Source of the DNA: an uncultured Clostridia bacterium
GTDB lineage: Bacteria; Bacillota; Clostridia; Christensenellales; Pumilibacteraceae
Assembly (NCBI GenBank): GCA_947175195.1
Contig: CAMWLQ010000011.1
Coordinates: 1-42,240, forward strand
Direction of reading: 5' to 3'
Length of the DNA: 42,240 bases
Shown: in pieces, positions 19,001 through 25,067 of the stretch
Numbering within the stretch: the stretch's first letter is position 1
How the letters are laid out: every line of letters begins with the position of its first letter
Notes under the pieces: generated by a model
Database searches by the model: none
Seen by the model: only the letters and a program-made list of their open reading frames with translations
Told to the model about the DNA's origin: nothing
Translations under genes and position numbers: made by a program

Positions 19001-20559
19001 ACCTCGCTCCACGTCTTGCCCATGTCGACGCTTTCTATTGTTGCAGTAAGCGTGCCGCTGCCGTTGGGCGTGCCGTATACCGTGTCGGCTATGGCGCTTA
19101 ATACGACCTCAGGCTTGCCCTTATCGACCTGCGCGTCAAACGACATTGTCAGGTTGTCGTCCGATTTGTTGCCGTTAAACGGAGAGCCCCACATAAAGTC
19201 GCCGGACGCGGGCAAAGTGACCTTTACGCGGTACAAGTACCCTGCCGACGGAAATTCCACCGTTCTTTGTCCGTCGACGGAATCGTCCACGGGCGCGTCG
19301 GTTGCGGAAACAGGCGTTTCGCCGCCGCCGACGTCCACCTTGTAAACGGTTATTACGGGATTGGGCGCGTCGCCCGTATCGGTGTGCAATGCGTCAAAGT
19401 CCCAGCTTGTTATGTCTATCGATGCGCCGTTATTCCAAGACAACGTGGATTTTGTGGCGTTTAGTCCGTCGGGGAATATGGGCGTATGAATGGATATACG
19501 CGAAACCTCGATGTCCGCGAATATTGCCGCGACAGGGCTCATTCCGGGATAGTTGAACGTTAATTCAACGTTCTTGACAGCCGTACTGAGCATAGGATTG
19601 CCCGAGGCGTCCTTTACCTCATTGTCGCTTGCGTCCGTATATTTATACTCAAAGTGATCGGAAGGGAACGAGGATGCAGGAACGGTTATCATATTAAACG
19701 TCGGTGAATAATATACGACAACTATGTTCAAGCCGTCCATATTGAGGCGCTTACTTCTTGCTACCTGCGTTTGCAAGTTGCCGTTTATACCGAGTATTTG
19801 ACCGGGCGTAACAAACTTAATGCCGGTAATAAGCACGGGAGCGCTGCCGCTGCTCGCTACAACGGTAATCTCCTTGTCGTATGTACTGCCGTCGGTCATG
19901 CCGTCCGTAAAGGCCGCGGGGAAAAGATTGCCGTCCAAGTCAAACGAGCTGACCTTGCCGTTGTGATTTATCGAGCCGTCGTTGTAGGTTTCATATACGG
20001 TAATGTTCCTTTTGAGCGCAGCGGACGACAGCTGTGTGGTGGTGGTAATTTCTGTGCCATCGGACTCATAAGTGGCGGTTATGCCGTTTATAACAACCTG
20101 CGAAACATTGGACAACGTGTATGCGGCGGACGTGCCCGACATAGGCGAAGGATCGTAATCCTCACCTGCGGGCGTTACGGTAGCCGTCACCTTTCTTGTT
20201 GTCGTATCGCGCGTAAACGAAACGCTTTCGCCCGTGGCGGCAGTACCGCTAACGGATATTTCCAGTACGCGCGCAGGCAAAACCTCGTTGCTGTCCACGT
20301 CCTTATACGTGACGGCGACGCTCACCATTTTGTACAGCTCGCTGTCGGGCGTATTGTTCGTAAAGATCCAGCCGTCGTTAAACGACACCGACACGTCGGT
20401 CAGCTCGTATTTGTACGCAGCAGCCGCGCCGTCGTCTTCCTCAGCCGTCGCGCGGAATCCTAAACCGGCAAACAGCGCACAGCCGAAAATAACGGTACTG
20501 AAAAGTATCGTCAACAACATTGTCATCAAACGATTTTTCTTAACGGTTATATGTTCCAT
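7066..20559 (-). CDS. Giant MBG/Ig-like repeat surface protein with C-terminal membrane anchor
   Basis: About 4,497 residues. The start is placed at the ATG at 20559 because GGAGG (20570-20574) precedes it; a frame-open ATG at 20580 has no such site. The N-terminus is a signal peptide (KKNR, then a hydrophobic stretch ending near GFRATAEE). After an Ig-like N-terminal region of about 400 residues come several dozen repeats of roughly 80-110 residues. These have TYGD/VYG/YGE openings, AGTYTV or AGVYTV turns and NYxW or NYxL endings, typical of MBG (YGX-type) beta-sandwich domains in bacterial adhesins. A membrane helix (about 4426-4451) and a basic stop (NRHKKR) precede a Glu/Ala/Thr-rich tail. 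There is no LPXTG motif. Expected role: a very long cell-surface fibre for adhesion or envelope structure. It is coupled to the next gene. Confidence 0.88.
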   Translation of the reverse strand: MEHITVKKNRLMTMLLTILFSTVIFGCALFAGLGFRATAEEDDGAAAAYKYELTDVSVSFNDGWIFTNNTPDSELYKMVSVAVTYKDVDSNEVLPARVLEISVSGTAATGESVSFTRDTTTRKVTATVTPAGEDYDPSPMSGTSAAYTLSNVSQVVINGITATYESDGTEITTTTQLSSAALKRNITVYETYNDGSINHNGKVSSFDLDGNLFPAAFTDGMTDGSTYDKEITVVASSGSAPVLITGIKFVTPGQILGINGNLQTQVARSKRLNMDGLNIVVVYYSPTFNMITVPASSFPSDHFEYKYTDASDNEVKDASGNPMLSTAVKNVELTFNYPGMSPVAAIFADIEVSRISIHTPIFPDGLNATKSTLSWNNGASIDITSWDFDALHTDTGDAPNPVITVYKVDVGGGETPVSATDAPVDDSVDGQRTVEFPSAGYLYRVKVTLPASGDFMWGSPFNGNKSDDNLTMSFDAQVDKGKPEVVLSAIADTVYGTPNGSGTLTATIESVDMGKTWSEVSEPDYNAYINDDGAWNYRLEYYTDSTATTPVPAADLRTDGRPKKGGTYYAVAVTYENSGYESATSDPLEFAVKQFEVNTTVADKTFARTDWTIDDLLSAGNTFPYGETATSILTIKEGGVAIDSTKKFRNAGNYTVTVSVNQTANYKLSGASSVSFAIKTNEDSTFDFSVNGWTYGTSGANPGITFTAKSNPYYPSNTGTLDTDYTVKYYKYDNTQPNNKGAEITISSASEFKKLEVGGYVVELTAVKDAAYSTETAALTAGTTVDYTLPVVCKEFWVTASPIVAPQLSAPWDLTEANGGLLYTYDDTQSGQPYTFTKWIGDANNTAADGTAILTVAISYTQFVSGTANTVTLGTGGTFTVDYAGNYEVTVTLNGNYSWSDKDTVGNDVWKPTDKSYTYYGYVARQQLAILSNSKISGAKNVYDSTVQEKTIGDWNTNALKITSVTVAGVETGHTPVSGGITTPSDNSNKFSVKNAGKYTVKVDIDDQDNYEWAGATTDAEKLRTLLLEYTLNRAPMKVTWGTSNLDGTFDKTDSTAYPRFEFDGSKSEQSTPVATVSVYSGDVVTVGGYTLYNDTDAFGSIITDVTAIGFYRIVVSSIGGAAAPNYYLPNSSEEITRIATVFQIYAKTFARPELDATVGSALIIGNDIEVVYKGNGYRLSDFIQDFNKYTLNGVLRLEIECSDVSGNNPLLKNVLWDSDNAIISYTITVKPVDNYAWDSGDGTETLSYTIKITQKTVEISWGTTGYETTYGEVTSPTPTVSNKESGDTVNITLGYKQGNTPVADITAADAGVYTVYAAELDNLNYKIDDTQSDWSIPFTVKKKALAKPTLNAGQFKNIEFGMTTATALYSNSATDKAAWQNGTLFTAAVTAKLDKAWFTETVDDNDAVLVIDTTDASKYGFDTAAGTLKYYAAGIYTVTFTLVDSANYCWAGDGKESAFTDSADYTCAWGGNKELTVARKVIDAPALGEQRAMEAEKEYDPLSAIFTGTTDGADYTVKYGARDSSGAFGEPQAAQADNKERGQYYVVLTATDKYNYAWAVNADDGKGGFSKSSFITPQIDGRVYKIEYTKADGAKVYLLYAITATQLDVVLVVNNYTYGDNGYAIGDSVIAQSDKAVRDYANANGDVKVFDYQNHSDHVGAGDDQDTGDNKSLPEHYDPVYKFYKIIGGSRVEVAETDLVEGLPWEAGEYEAEIVIDFENSLAYQQWTDTRKFTVQKRTVTLEWTFGDETKQDGGVFTTTYNGEEQKPEYTVTNIPKKQAGDTPTAPQLTFSAVSINGKVAFTDAATYSVNSVSFADSSSVNNNYALGTYTLGFVINPKQITLTAMPQSHTYGDSLIFAASDCLDSDTKNQFYTRDGSVVAMRVQNATGTTLTDTRDVTYGGEFYLVPVLNTANTKSANYQVTATTKAALTVNKRAITVTVTNTPSSVYSEDIAEITYTVALNDGDGTAVVDSESDVFTIAARDGSDAVITSLTDVGSYYIILTLSGVRGNNYDVTFGTSQADAGKTTIKHESYKYTITPKQIEEDNDSIVANALTYNGGEQQFLANGYAVVIGNPNLEGNAPVWSYVETDSDYTTDGKTFTAFTQSPTVKDAGTYYFVIKVTAANHTELTKNIEVTVDKAVLTVRFDLTIMFGEENPATEQYLFGLDSLRTKNIGWTVVGFEGDDYDLFYSAADFYALAGNAKYSVADYDKTSLTTSYDITFIATESGNPTLTCGNYTFVGETGALTVKKVELTVTINDNSVTYNEQNVGNIPSVDVPLIGYTVLLPQSTYNAAANYVMSEGSFAEIFTVSTTAHDGKIATSTTGNVGSYAIYGTPKSELTDKYDITFVGGWNELLVATENGTCGKYTINPATLTVKDSIADYTGVYDEKWHGIVVDGANTVQLDGTPTDGVVLATASDGTAVTVEYRVSDDILPVLNKSEFDKLTLSDTAPKYRDVGTYYVYYGLFNPNYVTVLAYRTVDITKGNNGLSIAFNFQNNTVVPQGQTAMTAWTYGYKCTDGFDPDDANIVIEPEVKFIYTGAAANAVGKITFRLLYNENSIWIKTVDADAADTVTNMFAELFEGDGLNAGNYILSVSMANTTNYNGFTAAYVFNVAKRELTVKAATPDDITYGSEIPAFTDASVGLVVNSSKAGATADSIEKALSTAPNYVTAYSQGDNADASYRVYVSGKANGATDASSFTNYTVTYQDVQLTVVPRVITVNIADKENTYNLRGADNTTETIQTLTFTVTDGSIYSAELVAGVPEGGVYNNANQSVLTLYTQAIVGDNTNNVKIEGGKVVGYTIYAVFRDGTAATNYQINFAGCSLMETENSAIGGDGSANNAGSYTINKAIFNVNQHGVYHDVDGVRIDAPSTVYSGAVNYYVATLDDQAETPIDFSYTKKASNGDYVSIAANQVVGVGEYQAIGSSTNPNYTAANLTIGFTITKATLTLTAVATRVQYGTTLSGVVATDQAAGGAVATGRFNGFTFLSSSETLLADTLADYLDDNTVGYITMGYSASANVGAACTITPVCDSDNNVTVTTVGAALTVIKRTVTVTMVGWNATEDGDNSKHNNNAWCYYLGSHDATHDALVDSFNKNISSYIYIADGNAVFGDSGDDRTALGISVNLPDGVNVGKHAFTYTARNNTNYSITFANDDAPMFCVQKAQLTLYAHPMQGEYAYTYGETIETLVDRALYNVGNLTYFVDGMQNGEKFVNLLDERNIAFTIVDNDGNAYAAWESGCGTYTVSLVVREGENEYAPTAATFDNYEIINVVDATLTLNKRKISATTENQVFGFDGTNYNGGLYGKNHNAVITFVDVFGNDNNVDADAYRPSFTLTYNTTTIGSYQTAGAAPTVVGDYKVTVHLGANSNYVFGDGTDSRTIDFSVTKLVLSESNLGWDTVSYSLDDLDDETFTNYIERYVNDYFRVVRFVYRSATGVGTQIAEGDRDTLDTYYFDNQKMYITFGRNVGTYTLSFALKDSATGNLALSSAIVGEATVSFSVRQDAVTMTVEIADFTYGDQPSKVTVLINGSEASVGLTLTYAPVTSANAADFAANSKIGLGLEKIDGLEYGTLSNATNFNAGYYVLSAAYELNEVITRRYYVFHVAKRVITAPQESIAQTIFNGSAQNVAIDYETAYMRPELTTAGGSMTAANGKATFTATAVGTYAIRFILIDPANNVWDRDSAEGEFSDDSIGALTLTWNIIKDESDNGAEDDPIVEIPQNIDSITYGGAFNPDLITVKNGYNGRMTLYRMLKTDDNTPAADPSAEGWTVYNTGARGLDAGNYWLLVVVTDLTGRNFAPKAAVGSFRIVPKTITAAISGTMVYGTALADTQFDNIEITGLLAGDRVTIGTYSYDYAVTYANLNAGGAYEIILATDDNDVVIGIDAGSNYIVTAARGALTITKRAVTVTIESKSSDYSVTPVLTDVQYTATGLADGEDKSVLGIVFETDATDKSAAGGTYWITIKSYNGTNYEITQHRALYVINPLEIEVELVRQENIKYGDSDIKGATAGDINIANADADEDFVRGDLQLVIRFTDNNGYDSFDVPTNAGTYTATLVGANANYRLIGTPSIDFVIGKKEIDVTAFYINSATYTGNSITPVVEVKKEGGKPIYARSIYAVDAGAFTDAGRHNVTVSLTDTANYVWSSTTDAAVTLVFVINKANDEQTNKLVIAGWQYGCYDMAVNSPSAAVKSGESIVYQYSTDGRTFTNIVPENGNAGTYYVRVTVAESQNYNAFIGEPVMFEIAKFVVTSPSLSVITDGNGKNDVYTGGDLASDIVGFNPQLMQIAYNGNIQSLGDSVTVFARDAGVYTVSISLFNARNYCWSDGDDNNDGTLELTWSVARKKVAKPTHDSSTKVVNGNTIVYLPIGFDSAIMSIENNAYSYGGTFNAKIALKDTKNYEWATGGDAPFTIKWSIVGADTVFVVIITILSVLAAAGCALILVQFLLNRHKKRLTANTMQAIENGNAQTVAEQPATEQAATEQSANASEGGAE

Positions 20560-20606
20560 CCCTTTCTTTCCTCCGAGCATATTCGGTATTTAATATTTAA
20601 GGCATA

Positions 20607-20622
20607 TCGGCAGTCATGCCGA
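20607..20622. other. Small palindrome in the leader of the giant gene
   Basis: TCGGCA-GTCA-TGCCGA is a perfect six-base-pair hairpin between the small coiled-coil gene and the giant gene, about 50 bases before the giant start codon. There is no T tract, so it is not a terminator. I see no convincing promoter in this 107-base gap, which suggests that the two genes share a transcript. Confidence 0.4.
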
Positions 20623-20667
20623 CATGCGGTTTACAAAACTTAGTATCGACGACCGTTTTTGTAATAC

Positions 20668-20688
20668 AAAAAACAGCCGACACGGGCT
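20668..20688 (-). terminator. Weak terminator-like hairpin after the small coiled-coil gene
   Basis: AGCC (20675-20678) can pair with GGCT (20685-20688), followed on the minus strand by six T residues. The stem is only about four pairs and overlaps the stop codon, so partial or no termination is expected. It might reduce read-through into the giant gene. Confidence 0.3.
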
Positions 20689-20917
20689 AATCCTTTATGG
20701 ACGCCAATTCCTCTTTAAGCTTGCGCAAATTTTCGCGCTCAACCTCGATTAGCTTGGAGTATGTACGAAAATACTCGGCGTCGGCGTTGGTGGGACGCGT
20801 ATTGTTTAAGTACGCCTCGAGAATAGCCGACTGCGACCTATTGCGCTTTTTTTCCAAGGTGTCGATTTCCGCCTCACTGTCTGCTATCGCCTTTTTTAAC
20901 ACGCTCTTTTTGGACAT
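20687..20917 (-). CDS. Small coiled-coil protein
   Basis: A 76-residue, highly charged protein. Residues 6-30 and 50-76 have heptad-like spacing (AEIDTLEKKRNR; IEVERENLRKLKEELASI), predicting a helical hairpin or coiled coil. There is no signal peptide or membrane segment, so it should be cytoplasmic. The start is supported by AGGAG seven bases upstream of ATG, and a promoter lies about 60 bases upstream. I do not recognise a family. Its position before the giant gene suggests the same transcript, although a weak terminator-like hairpin separates them. Confidence 0.7.
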   Translation of the reverse strand: MSKKSVLKKAIADSEAEIDTLEKKRNRSQSAILEAYLNNTRPTNADAEYFRTYSKLIEVERENLRKLKEELASIKD

Positions 20918-20975
20918 TTTTTTCTCCTAAAACAAAATAGTTGTGCCCATCAAATTCCCCTACACAACAATTAAT

Positions 20976-21005
20976 ATTATGACATATTCGACATTTTTTT
21001 GGCAA
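20976..21005 (-). promoter_or_regulatory. Sigma-A promoter of the coiled-coil/giant protein unit
   Basis: On the minus strand, TTGCCA (21000-21005) and CATAAT (20976-20981) are separated by 18 bases, with an AT-rich spacer. No comparable promoter is found nearer the giant gene. Confidence 0.6.
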
Positions 21006-21130
21006 GCAATTTAAAGATATTTTTATAAATTTCACCCGAATTTGCTCGAATTTTCCCGTACTTAATCATCTTATAGCTGTACATGTATGTACAAGTTTTT
21101 TTGATTGCGCGATTGCAAAAACTCAAGCAT

Positions 21131-21162
21131 AAAAAAAGCTTTCGGCAGTGCCGAAAGCTTTT
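21131..21162 (-). terminator. Terminator of the hybrid histidine kinase gene
   Basis: A 14-base-pair stem (21134-21147 with 21149-21162), with a turn effectively of CAGTG, runs into seven T residues on the minus strand. It lies 15 bases past the kinase stop codon. Confidence 0.88.
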
Positions 21163-21177
21163 ACTTTGTTAATAAAC

Positions 21178-24100
21178 CTATTTCAATATATTATGCAATG
21201 TTTGCATCAATTTTTCTATCTCTATCGGTTTTGCCGCATAGCCGTTCATGCCCGCCTCCAGCGCCTCCTTTTTGTCTTCTTCAAAGGCATTGGCCGTCAT
21301 TGCAACAATGGGTATGGTCGCTTTTGCTTTATTCTTCAACGCGCGGATTGCCCTTGTCGCCTCATAGCCGTTCATAATGGGCATTTGGACGTCCATAAGT
21401 ATCAAATCGTATGTGCCCGCGGGCTGCTCCTTCATCTTTTTAACCGCCACGCTGCCGTCGTCCGCCGTGTCGATAACAAAGCCTGCCATTTCCAAAATCG
21501 TTTGCGCTATCTCTTGGTTAAGCTCGTTATCCTCGACCAACAGGATTTTCTTTCCGTCAAAGCGCAGCTCGGCGTCCTCCGATTTTTCCACGTCCTTTTG
21601 ATTTTCGAACGGCGCTGCCAAAACGCTGCGCAGCTCCGAAAGGAACAGCGGCTTGGAGCAGAATGCCGTAACGCCTGCGTCCCTCGCCTCCTTTTCGATG
21701 TCCGACCAGTCGTATGCGGTCAGCATAATAATCGGGGCGGACGCGCCTATCATCTTGCGAATACGGCGAACAAGCTCTACGCCGTTCATGTCCGGCATCA
21801 GCCAGTCTATTATGTACGCACCGTACGGCTCTTTTTGCTCATTGGCAAACTTGGTGCGGATTACCGCCTCCTTGCCCAGCGTAGTCCAGTCGGGATGCAT
21901 ACCTATTGTAGAAAGCATTTTGCTGACGCTGACGCATGTATTTACGTCGTCGTCCACAACAAGCGCGCGGATGTTTTCCAGCTGCGCCACACGCTGCGTT
22001 TGAACGGGTATGTCGGCAACTCTGAAACGGAAGGACACAATAAACTCAGAGCCTTTGCCGACCTCGCTTTCCACGTTGATTGTGCCGCCCATCATATCCA
22101 CGATATTTTTGGTGATGGCAAGACCCAAGCCCGTGCCCTGAATACCGCTTACCGTAGAGGTTTGTTCGCGCTCAAACGGCTCGAACACGTGCTTTAAGAA
22201 TTCGGGGCTCATGCCTATGCCGGTATCTTTTACACTGAACTGATAGGACGCATAGCCGTCAGTCGCCTCGGCGGTTTGTATTACGCGAACAGTAACCGTG
22301 CCGCCCGGCTTGGTATACTTCATGGCATTGCTCAAAATGTTGAGCAGCACCTGATTAAGGCGGAGCTTATCGCAAATTATAGTTTCGTTTGCGACGTCCA
22401 AGGTGTCGATATAGAATTCCAGCTGTTTGGATTTAACGTCGGCTTGAACGATAGTTTTAAGGTCGTGCATTATCTCGGGCAGGCTGGTTTCCTTTTCCTC
22501 GATTTTGACCTTGCCGCTTTCGATACGACTCATATCCAGCACGTCGTTTATCAGGCTGAGCAAATGATTGCCCGACGTCATAATCTTGCCCAAATAGCTG
22601 CGCACCTGATCGGGATTTTCGGCATGAGTTGTCGCCAATGACGTAAACCCGATAATGGCGTTCATAGGCGTGCGAATATCATGCGACATGTTGTTGAGGA
22701 AGGTGGTCTTGGCTTTGTTGGCGTACTGCGCCTGCGCAAGCGCCTCCGACAATTCATTCTTTTGCTCCTGCTCCTTGCGTATGACCTCGTCGATATTGCG
22801 GAAACCTGCAAGGATAAATCCGTCATTCCCCAAATCGTTTTCGGCGATTTTCAAAAAGGCGTATTGGAAATGATGGACCTCTCCGTTTTCCGTTATGCGG
22901 TAGCTGCCCTTATATTCGTTGTCGGTCTTAAGCTTATCTTTTACGTTATCCAGCGCAAGCGCCTCGGTCAGCTCGCGACGATCCTCGGGATGAACGCGGT
23001 TACGGATATAAGTATCGAGAATGGTGGCATAGTCGTATTCCTCTACCGAATCCTTGTTAAGCCCCTCGGTAACATAACCCTCCAGCTTGATTACTCTTGC
23101 GGTGGCTTGCTCGTCGTTTATGGCGTAAACGTTGGTATAGTCGCGGCTGAGCGCCTCCACTATGGCGAGCTGCTCGCCCATTTTTTTGTTGGATTGCTCG
23201 GTATTGTGCAACAGCTTTTTGTTCCAACGCCCGCGCAAATAGAGCCCTATAATAACGCATACGATTGCCGCAAGCACTACAAGCACGATAATGATTATTT
23301 CGGGATGCACTTTCATATACTCCCAAAAGCTCATATCGCCGACAGTATATGTAACATAATTCATCGACAGCTGATTTATCGTGTCGTCTGGCGTATGCTT
23401 GATGCATTTGTTAAGAATGGTAATCAGCTCGTGGTCGGTATTTTTGCCGACGCGCATGCTGAAACTTGCGCTCATACCGTTCATAACGCTGTAGTACAAA
23501 GAATCGGTGGAATCCTTGTTTACAAACAGCTGCGCGGAATAAGCGTAAACGTAGGCGGCGTCCACCTTGCCGTTTTGCACTGCGCGCATTGCCGCCTCGC
23601 CCGTGCTGTATTCCTTTACGGTATAATTCTTTAGGTATTCGGCGGGAATAAGGCTTTTACCATGCGACTCCGACACGGCAAGAGTCTTGATTGCGCCCTT
23701 GTGGTCGTTTCTTGTAACCCTTGCCATACGCACCGACATATAGCTTTCCGTATTGAAACCGCGGTATGCGTCGTTCTCCACGGTGTCTTCGGCGCCCAAG
23801 CTGTCTATAACCACGTCCACAGTTTTGACAAGCTCGAAATAATCCTCCTCGTTTTTGGGCGCGATAAACGTATACGGCAGCTCGTCGACGTCGTCTATTT
23901 CGTTGGCAACAAGTTTCATTAGCTCGGCAAAGTAATCGGGCATAATGCCTTTAAGCTTTCCGTTTTCCGTATAAGAATAGGGCGCGTTGTTGCCGAGCGC
24001 CGTCACCGTTATGGTTTTTTCTTGCTCAAGCAAATCACTGATAAATTTCTTTTCGCGCGAGGTAAGGGACAGCTCCGAGGGATACGTAGGACCGTAGTAC

Positions 24101-24924
24101 TTGTAATACAACTCGTTTTTCCAGTCGCCCTCGTTTATGTCCATTTGCCCGATAGCGTAATTGATTTCCCTGAGCAGCTCGGTATCCTCTTTCCTGACGA
24201 TAGCGTAAAAGTCGTCGTTGCCGATAATTTCCAGTGTTTTTTCGTTTTCCGCTTTCCTGAGGTCGCTGGTGACTATCGCGTCGATTTCGCCGTCCTGTAG
24301 CGCGGCGGCAAGCTCGGCGTCTTCAATATAATCGTTTTTAATAACGGGGGTAAAGCCCTTGCGCTTGGCAAATTCTTCTAACTCGGTCTTTTTGTTGTTG
24401 CCCAGCAAGCCGATTACCATTCCGTCATAGGTAGAATAGTCGCCGCCGTCAAACCGATCGTCATTCTCACGTATGGAAATAACGGTGTTTTTTCTGCCGA
24501 TAGGCAAAGAGTATGCAAATTTTTCGGCGCGCTCGTCATCCCAGCTGACCGACGTGACTACGTCGAATTCTTTGTCCTCCAGCTTTTTGCTTACTACACT
24601 CCAGTTCCAATCAATGTCATATCCCATATATTGAAAGTTAAGCCACGAATGTTTGGAAACAAGGTTTAAAAACTCAATGCCGTACCCCGACAAGCTGCCG
24701 TTGTCGTCCTTCATGTGATAACCTTCGAAATGGAAAACACACGCTTTGTATGTGCGGTTGTTGGACTCATTAACGTCGGCAACCGCCGCCCTCGTCCCCG
24801 AAAAGCCGAAAAGCAAGCTCGCCGTCAATATCAATATTATTGTAATGCACGTAAATATGCGCGCTTTTGCCGAGGTCGCGCTGCGTTTGTTATGCGATTT
24901 TTTATGTTTAAAAACGTTATACAT
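21178..24924 (-). CDS. Hybrid sensor histidine kinase with two periplasmic solute-binding-like domains
   Basis: Numbering is from an upstream in-frame ATG at 24936. A hydrophobic segment at 29-46 is a signal anchor. Two bacterial solute-binding (SBP_bac_3-like) domains follow at about 62-285 and 305-530, and a membrane helix at 545-567. A PAS-like region (about 600-720) precedes the HisKA domain with phospho-acceptor H752 (NNMSHDIRTPMN) and the HATPase with NILSNAMKY and GTGLGLAI. Two receiver domains follow, with D1044 (IIDWLMPDMNG) and D1182 (LMDVQMPIMNG). No HPt domain is present. It probably senses an amino-acid-like ligand outside the cell. The start is set at the fifth residue of the open frame because GGAG sits six bases upstream and the first ATG coincides with the predicted transcription start. 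No partner response regulator is adjacent. Confidence 0.93.
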   Translation of the reverse strand: MYNVFKHKKSHNKRSATSAKARIFTCITIILILTASLLFGFSGTRAAVADVNESNNRTYKACVFHFEGYHMKDDNGSLSGYGIEFLNLVSKHSWLNFQYMGYDIDWNWSVVSKKLEDKEFDVVTSVSWDDERAEKFAYSLPIGRKNTVISIRENDDRFDGGDYSTYDGMVIGLLGNNKKTELEEFAKRKGFTPVIKNDYIEDAELAAALQDGEIDAIVTSDLRKAENEKTLEIIGNDDFYAIVRKEDTELLREINYAIGQMDINEGDWKNELYYKYYGPTYPSELSLTSREKKFISDLLEQEKTITVTALGNNAPYSYTENGKLKGIMPDYFAELMKLVANEIDDVDELPYTFIAPKNEEDYFELVKTVDVVIDSLGAEDTVENDAYRGFNTESYMSVRMARVTRNDHKGAIKTLAVSESHGKSLIPAEYLKNYTVKEYSTGEAAMRAVQNGKVDAAYVYAYSAQLFVNKDSTDSLYYSVMNGMSASFSMRVGKNTDHELITILNKCIKHTPDDTINQLSMNYVTYTVGDMSFWEYMKVHPEIIIIVLVVLAAIVCVIIGLYLRGRWNKKLLHNTEQSNKKMGEQLAIVEALSRDYTNVYAINDEQATARVIKLEGYVTEGLNKDSVEEYDYATILDTYIRNRVHPEDRRELTEALALDNVKDKLKTDNEYKGSYRITENGEVHHFQYAFLKIAENDLGNDGFILAGFRNIDEVIRKEQEQKNELSEALAQAQYANKAKTTFLNNMSHDIRTPMNAIIGFTSLATTHAENPDQVRSYLGKIMTSGNHLLSLINDVLDMSRIESGKVKIEEKETSLPEIMHDLKTIVQADVKSKQLEFYIDTLDVANETIICDKLRLNQVLLNILSNAMKYTKPGGTVTVRVIQTAEATDGYASYQFSVKDTGIGMSPEFLKHVFEPFEREQTSTVSGIQGTGLGLAITKNIVDMMGGTINVESEVGKGSEFIVSFRFRVADIPVQTQRVAQLENIRALVVDDDVNTCVSVSKMLSTIGMHPDWTTLGKEAVIRTKFANEQKEPYGAYIIDWLMPDMNGVELVRRIRKMIGASAPIIMLTAYDWSDIEKEARDAGVTAFCSKPLFLSELRSVLAAPFENQKDVEKSEDAELRFDGKKILLVEDNELNQEIAQTILEMAGFVIDTADDGSVAVKKMKEQPAGTYDLILMDVQMPIMNGYEATRAIRALKNKAKATIPIVAMTANAFEEDKKEALEAGMNGYAAKPIEIEKLMQTLHNILK

Positions 24925-24942
24925 ATGCGTCTCCATATTAGC

Positions 24943-24971
24943 ATTGTAACATATTTGTAAAATTAAATCAA
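24943..24971 (-). promoter_or_regulatory. Sigma-A promoter of the histidine kinase gene
   Basis: On the minus strand, TTGATT (24966-24971) and TACAAT (24943-24948) are spaced 17 bases apart. The predicted start of transcription, near 24936, falls on the first in-frame ATG, so the second ATG at 24924 should be used. Confidence 0.65.
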
Positions 24972-24982
24972 TACTTTAAATG

Positions 24983-25005
24983 ATGTAATATATAATACAT
25001 TACAT
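24983..25005. promoter_or_regulatory. Inverted repeat upstream of the kinase promoter
   Basis: ATGTAAT-N9-ATTACAT is a perfect seven-base inverted repeat just upstream of the -35 box. It has the form of a dimer-binding operator or activator site. The surrounding sequence is very AT-rich, so chance is possible. Confidence 0.4.
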
Positions 25006-25015
25006 ATTCAAAGAA

Positions 25016-25047
25016 ATATCCCTATGCGCAATGGCGCATAGGGATAT
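25016..25047 (-). terminator. Terminator of the DNA methyltransferase gene
   Basis: A perfect 14-base-pair stem (25016-25029 with 25034-25047) with loop AATG lies 20 bases past the methyltransferase stop codon. The T tract on the minus side is short (ATTTCTTTG). Confidence 0.8.
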
Positions 25048-25067
25048 TGTATAGCGTTATGCAAAAT

